Source: Alisma plantago-aquatica (Eukaryota > Streptophyta > Magnoliopsida > Alismatales > Alismataceae). From it: a stretch of DNA of 64,000 bases. The notes under the pieces were generated by a model. The model had not been told where the DNA came from. It worked only from the letters and a program-made list of their open reading frames with translations, and searched no databases. A program made the translations under genes and the position numbers. How positions within the stretch are numbered: the first letter of the stretch is position 1; every line of letters starts with the position of its first letter. Shown piece after piece: positions 60,328 to 64,000 of this stretch. The stretch spans positions 117,205,267 through 117,269,266 of the forward strand of contig OY856411.1 in assembly GCA_963693085.1 (NCBI GenBank), in the 5' to 3' direction.

Positions 60328-61427
60328 TGCAATAAAACAACAAAAATGTTTAGCTTTTGGTGGCATCCGATAGAATAAGCCTTTGATCCAAGGGAACCAA
60401 GTAATTGGACAAAGATTGCATAAGGAACGACAAAAAATCATATTTTATATCATGCCCAAAAATTTGAAAATTATATGGAGCAATTACATGTCACCCAAGA
60501 AAGATTGTAACATAGTGGAGGAAAACAATGTTACTGCTTATAATATGATGCTAAACCGAAATCCATATATGGATGCATCTAGAATCCATAGAAAAATCTT
60601 CTAAGAAAATGACTAAGTGTATTAATGATCACCAACAAGGGAGGTAATCAATAAACCAGACAAACTAGAACCAAGAGAAATAGCACATATTCTATTATCG
60701 GGATTAGAAAATGAAAGAATAAAAAAAACAAATGAAAATCATGATAGACCAAGAGAAAACAACAACTACAAGTGAACAAATTAGCACTATAGCTATGACA
60801 AAAACCTAACATAGAGTGATTCAAATTTCTTTGTGATTAGCATACAATATGCCAAGATAGACACAAAAAAGAGGCATAAGAGGACAACACACACTGGCAG
60901 TTTAACAACAATAAACATCATTGATTTGAACATGTATGGTTAATTGCACAATGCACATGCAATGCCTTTTTATATAAGCCTCTATTTAATTTACTAAAAA
61001 ACTTTGAATTACAAATAAGAAGATGTTGTGGTGAGTAGCAAGAAGAGGCATGAAATCCCATAGTAAATAGGGCCACATGACTCTCAGTTACCCATTACCA
61101 GCCTTCGAACTCACTCCCCCCAACCCCAGCCGAATGAAAGTGGTTTTGATTCTTAGAATTGAGACTAAGAGACTTTAAAAACGTCCTCACATGAATTGAA
61201 TAGAAGGTGACTTAAGGGATTAGTAGGAGGCATTCAGGATGATCTCCGATCCTCATGAACATTTGAAGAATATGGGAAAACTTGGTGTTAATATGAAAGA
61301 AAATTGGACTTGGGGCTATACTTTGGCATAAATAAAGGCAGTTGGGATGTTTAGATTGTCATCTAAGTGTAGTATGTACGCTTTTGGATTCTTACTTATA
61401 GGATTACATGTGGCATGGTTCAAGAAA
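60328..61427. other. Unassigned AT-rich DNA upstream of the polyubiquitin pseudogene
   Basis: No ubiquitin similarity, gene or repeat structure is visible. The former promoter would be expected here, but nothing supports marking it. Confidence 0.55.
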
Positions 61428-64000
61428 GAGTCCCTATAGAGATGGAAATAGGAATATGGAGGTGTTTTGGGTTCAGAAGGGTGGTAGAGGCAACCAAAGA
61501 CCAATAAACTTGGGAGTCGTTGGCTTTGGGCTCACACAAGGAAAGTGGAAGAAAGGTAAGTGAAAGGAAATGAATCTCTTAGTTTTTTAGGTCAGAAAAA
61601 TGAACATGATTTATGTCAAACATAACAATCTCAACATGTAAACTAGATTTCCATCCATAAACATTGGTAGTACTAGAAGTATGTTAGTAAGAAGTTGAAC
61701 TAACCATGTTGAAGTTTGTTAGGAAGAAACAAACACACAAGCATGAGAAAAGAAAAGAAACTATGATAAAGTTCAACAAAGTAAAAGCATAAGCCATGCA
61801 TTGAGAGAGGAAAAGACCATTCAAACAACAAAAGGAGGTAGTTAACGAATAAGAACTATGTTCTCATTAAAAACCATAAACAAACAATTGAGTCGATTTT
61901 GGACACCAAATAAAAACTCATTATAGGATACTCCATAATGAATTGGATAAAAGAACAAAATTAAGATGTTGCCATAAAAATGGTGATGTATATCAAATGT
62001 GATTTAAACAGTCTAGCCATCAATTAATCATTGTTCCTTATTATGCATGATAGATCTAACTTATTTGGATTATTATTATATTTGGACAACGATATGCCAA
62101 TTTAATTTAATGCTTACCTAAGTCCAAGGATGAGATAAGCGTCTATTTTTTTCATTGTAAGCTAAAATCCGCCATCGTAGAATCATCTTAGTATGGGAAC
62201 AACTGGACGTACCTTATAGGCATTCCAAGCTTAAATTCTATATTGACATGTAAGAGCTTAGGGACATTAATAGCTAAAAAAGACATAAAATTCGTATTTT
62301 CAATGATATTTATAAGGAGCCTAATGCAACAATCATAAACCTAAATAAAATTAACGTAAATGAGTAAGAAAATCCAAACATGTGATATATAATACAAATA
62401 AAATTGAGTATCAATGTATCACAAATGAACATATACATTATATACATCCATGATGTTGATGCATATTAAGAACCCTCATATAGACTCCCATACAATATCT
62501 CCTACTCTTGGGTAGACTTCAACTTATGTCATTAATACTTGAAAATGATATCATTTGTGTCAAGCTTACACCACCATACCCACGATAATGAATTAAGTTA
62601 TAAGGATATATATAGATATAAAAGCGAGGAAAAGTACACTTAAAACATCATGGTTCATAGAATCAAGAGTCCCATTGGAGATGGAATTAGGGAGATGGAG
62701 GTTCTTGGGGTTTAGAAGGGAATTAGAGGCAACCAAAGACCAATAAACTTGTGAGTCGTTGACTTTCAGATCACATGAGGAAGGTGGAGAAAAGGTAAGT
62801 GAAACTAAATGAATCTCTTTGTTTTTAGGTTAGAAAATCAACATGGTTTTATGTCAAACATAACAATCTCAACATGGGATGTATATGATAATTTAGATTT
62901 CCATCCTTAAACACTAGTAGTACATGGAAGTGTGTCAGGAAGAAGTTTGAGCTAACCATGTTGAAGTGTTCTAGGAAGAAACAAACACACAAGCATGAGC
63001 AAAGACAAGAAACCATGCTATAAATTTCAGCTAAATGAAAACATAACCCATACATAGAGAGGGAAAAATGCCATCACAATAAAAAAGAAGGTTGTTAACT
63101 AACATGAATTGTGTTCTCATCAAACACCATAAACAAACAATTAAGTCAATTCTAGATATAAAAAGAGTTCATCATAGGATAGTGCATAATGAATCAGGTA
63201 AAAATAAAATTAAATTGTTGTCATAAAAATGGTAGTATGTATCGAATGTAATTTAAACAATCAAGCAATAAATAAATTGTGGTTCCTTGTTATGCACGAT
63301 AGATCTAACTTGTTTGAATTTTTGTTATTATTTGGACAATGATATGCCAATTTTAATGCTTATCTAAGTCAAAGGATGACATATGCATCTTTTTTTCCAC
63401 TACAGGCTTAAATCCACCTTCACAAAATCATCTCAGTATAGGAACAACGGGAGGTACCTTATAGGCATTCCAAGCTTGAATATGATATCGACCTACAAGA
63501 GTAGGCACGTTAAAAACTCAAAAAGACATACAACTCATATTTTCCATGATATTTATAATGATCCTAATGTACTAATCATAAACCTATATATAATTAACTT
63601 AAATGAGTGAGAAATCCAAACTTGTGATATACAATACAAGTAAAATTTAAAAAGTTAAGAGCTTTGAGACTTGAATGATTGTAACTTTATTGAGTATCAA
63701 TGTATCACAACTGAATATCCACATTATATATATCCATGACGTTTTGCAAGTGATGCATACTAAGAACCCTCATATATATAAACTACCATACAATATCTTC
63801 TACTCTTGGGTAGAGTTCAGCTTGTGTCATTGGTACTTGAAAATGATACCATTTGAGTCATTCTTCCACTTCCAGACCCACGATAATGAACTTAGTTGTT
63901 TAAACATATAAAATTAGATATAAGAGTGAGGAAAAGTATACTTAAAACATCATGGTCCGTAGAAGAAATGGTCCTAGTAGAGATGGAAATAGGGAGATGG
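61428..64000. repeat. Tandem repeat with a 1.24-1.30 kb unit, running off the window
   Basis: Copy 1 begins near 61428 (GAGTCCCTATAGAGATGG), copy 2 near 62667 (GAGTCCCATTGGAGATGG), and a third starts near 63943 with TAAAACATCATGG, matching 62641. Matching blocks in order include AGGCAACCAAAGACCAATAA, CATAACAATCTCAACATG, AAACAAACACACAAGCATGA, TAGGCATTCCAAGCTT and TACTCTTGGGTAGA. The spacing is 1239 bp between copies 1 and 2 and 1302 bp between copies 2 and 3. No open frame is shared between copies. Confidence 0.9.

Noticed and set aside
59939..60373. Plus-strand frames with repeated KQM-x-x-G-LLLDI
   Set aside because: The repetition comes from ubiquitin units on the opposite strand, and the plus-strand frames are antisense shadows.

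Overview
The window is plant nuclear DNA made almost entirely of transposable elements. Everything diagnostic is plant-type: Ty3/gypsy chromovirus (Tekay/Del-like) and Ty1/copia (Tork/Tnt1-like) polyproteins with tRNA-Met primer sites, a plant L1-type LINE, a Mutator-like element (MULE) with a plant mobile domain gene, telobox-rich LTRs and a polyubiquitin relic. No intact single-copy host gene is visible. The species cannot be named from the sequence.

Layout: 1-1036 and 5246-about 7330 are two halves of one decayed LINE, split by a decayed LTR-like insertion (1037-5245). From 7331 to 11834 I see only old unassigned DNA with short local duplications. An AT-rich tandem duplication (about 11835-12896) is interrupted in its second copy by Ty3 element A (12897-41998, + strand, target duplication GTAAC), and the rest of that copy lies at 41999-about 42290. 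Element A carries a second, related Ty3 element B (22171-36966, - strand, target duplication TACAA) inside the last part of its gag-pol gene. Both have very long LTRs (4.7-5.0 kb) holding arrays of a palindromic motif. In both, gag-pol is one reading frame broken only by stop codons: 12 in A and 6 in B.

From 44034 to 52602 lies a near-perfect MULE. It has 132-bp terminal inverted repeats differing at one base, a 9-bp target duplication (TAAAAGAAA), subterminal 30-bp tandem arrays and two genes on the minus strand. One is a MuDR-type transposase with a single-base frameshift. The other is a spliced plant mobile domain gene whose frame is open across four exons but which lacks a visible start codon.

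Right of the MULE, 52612-55396 is unassigned apart from a G+C-rich coding-like relic (54219-54850). A decayed polyubiquitin pseudogene lies antisense at 59737-60327. The DNA just downstream of it, probably its 3' UTR, exists in two tandem copies, with a deleted Tork-type copia element (55565-59335, target duplication AAGAA) inserted between them. The window ends in a tandem repeat with a 1.24-1.30 kb unit (61428 to the right edge).

Relative ages: B entered A, and B has fewer stops, so A is older. The copia LTR pair is clearly more diverged (about 20 differences in 265 bp) than the B pair (4 in the first 150 bp). The MULE looks youngest. Its genes would act together, with transposase binding the terminal repeats; the role of the mobile domain protein in transposition is unknown.
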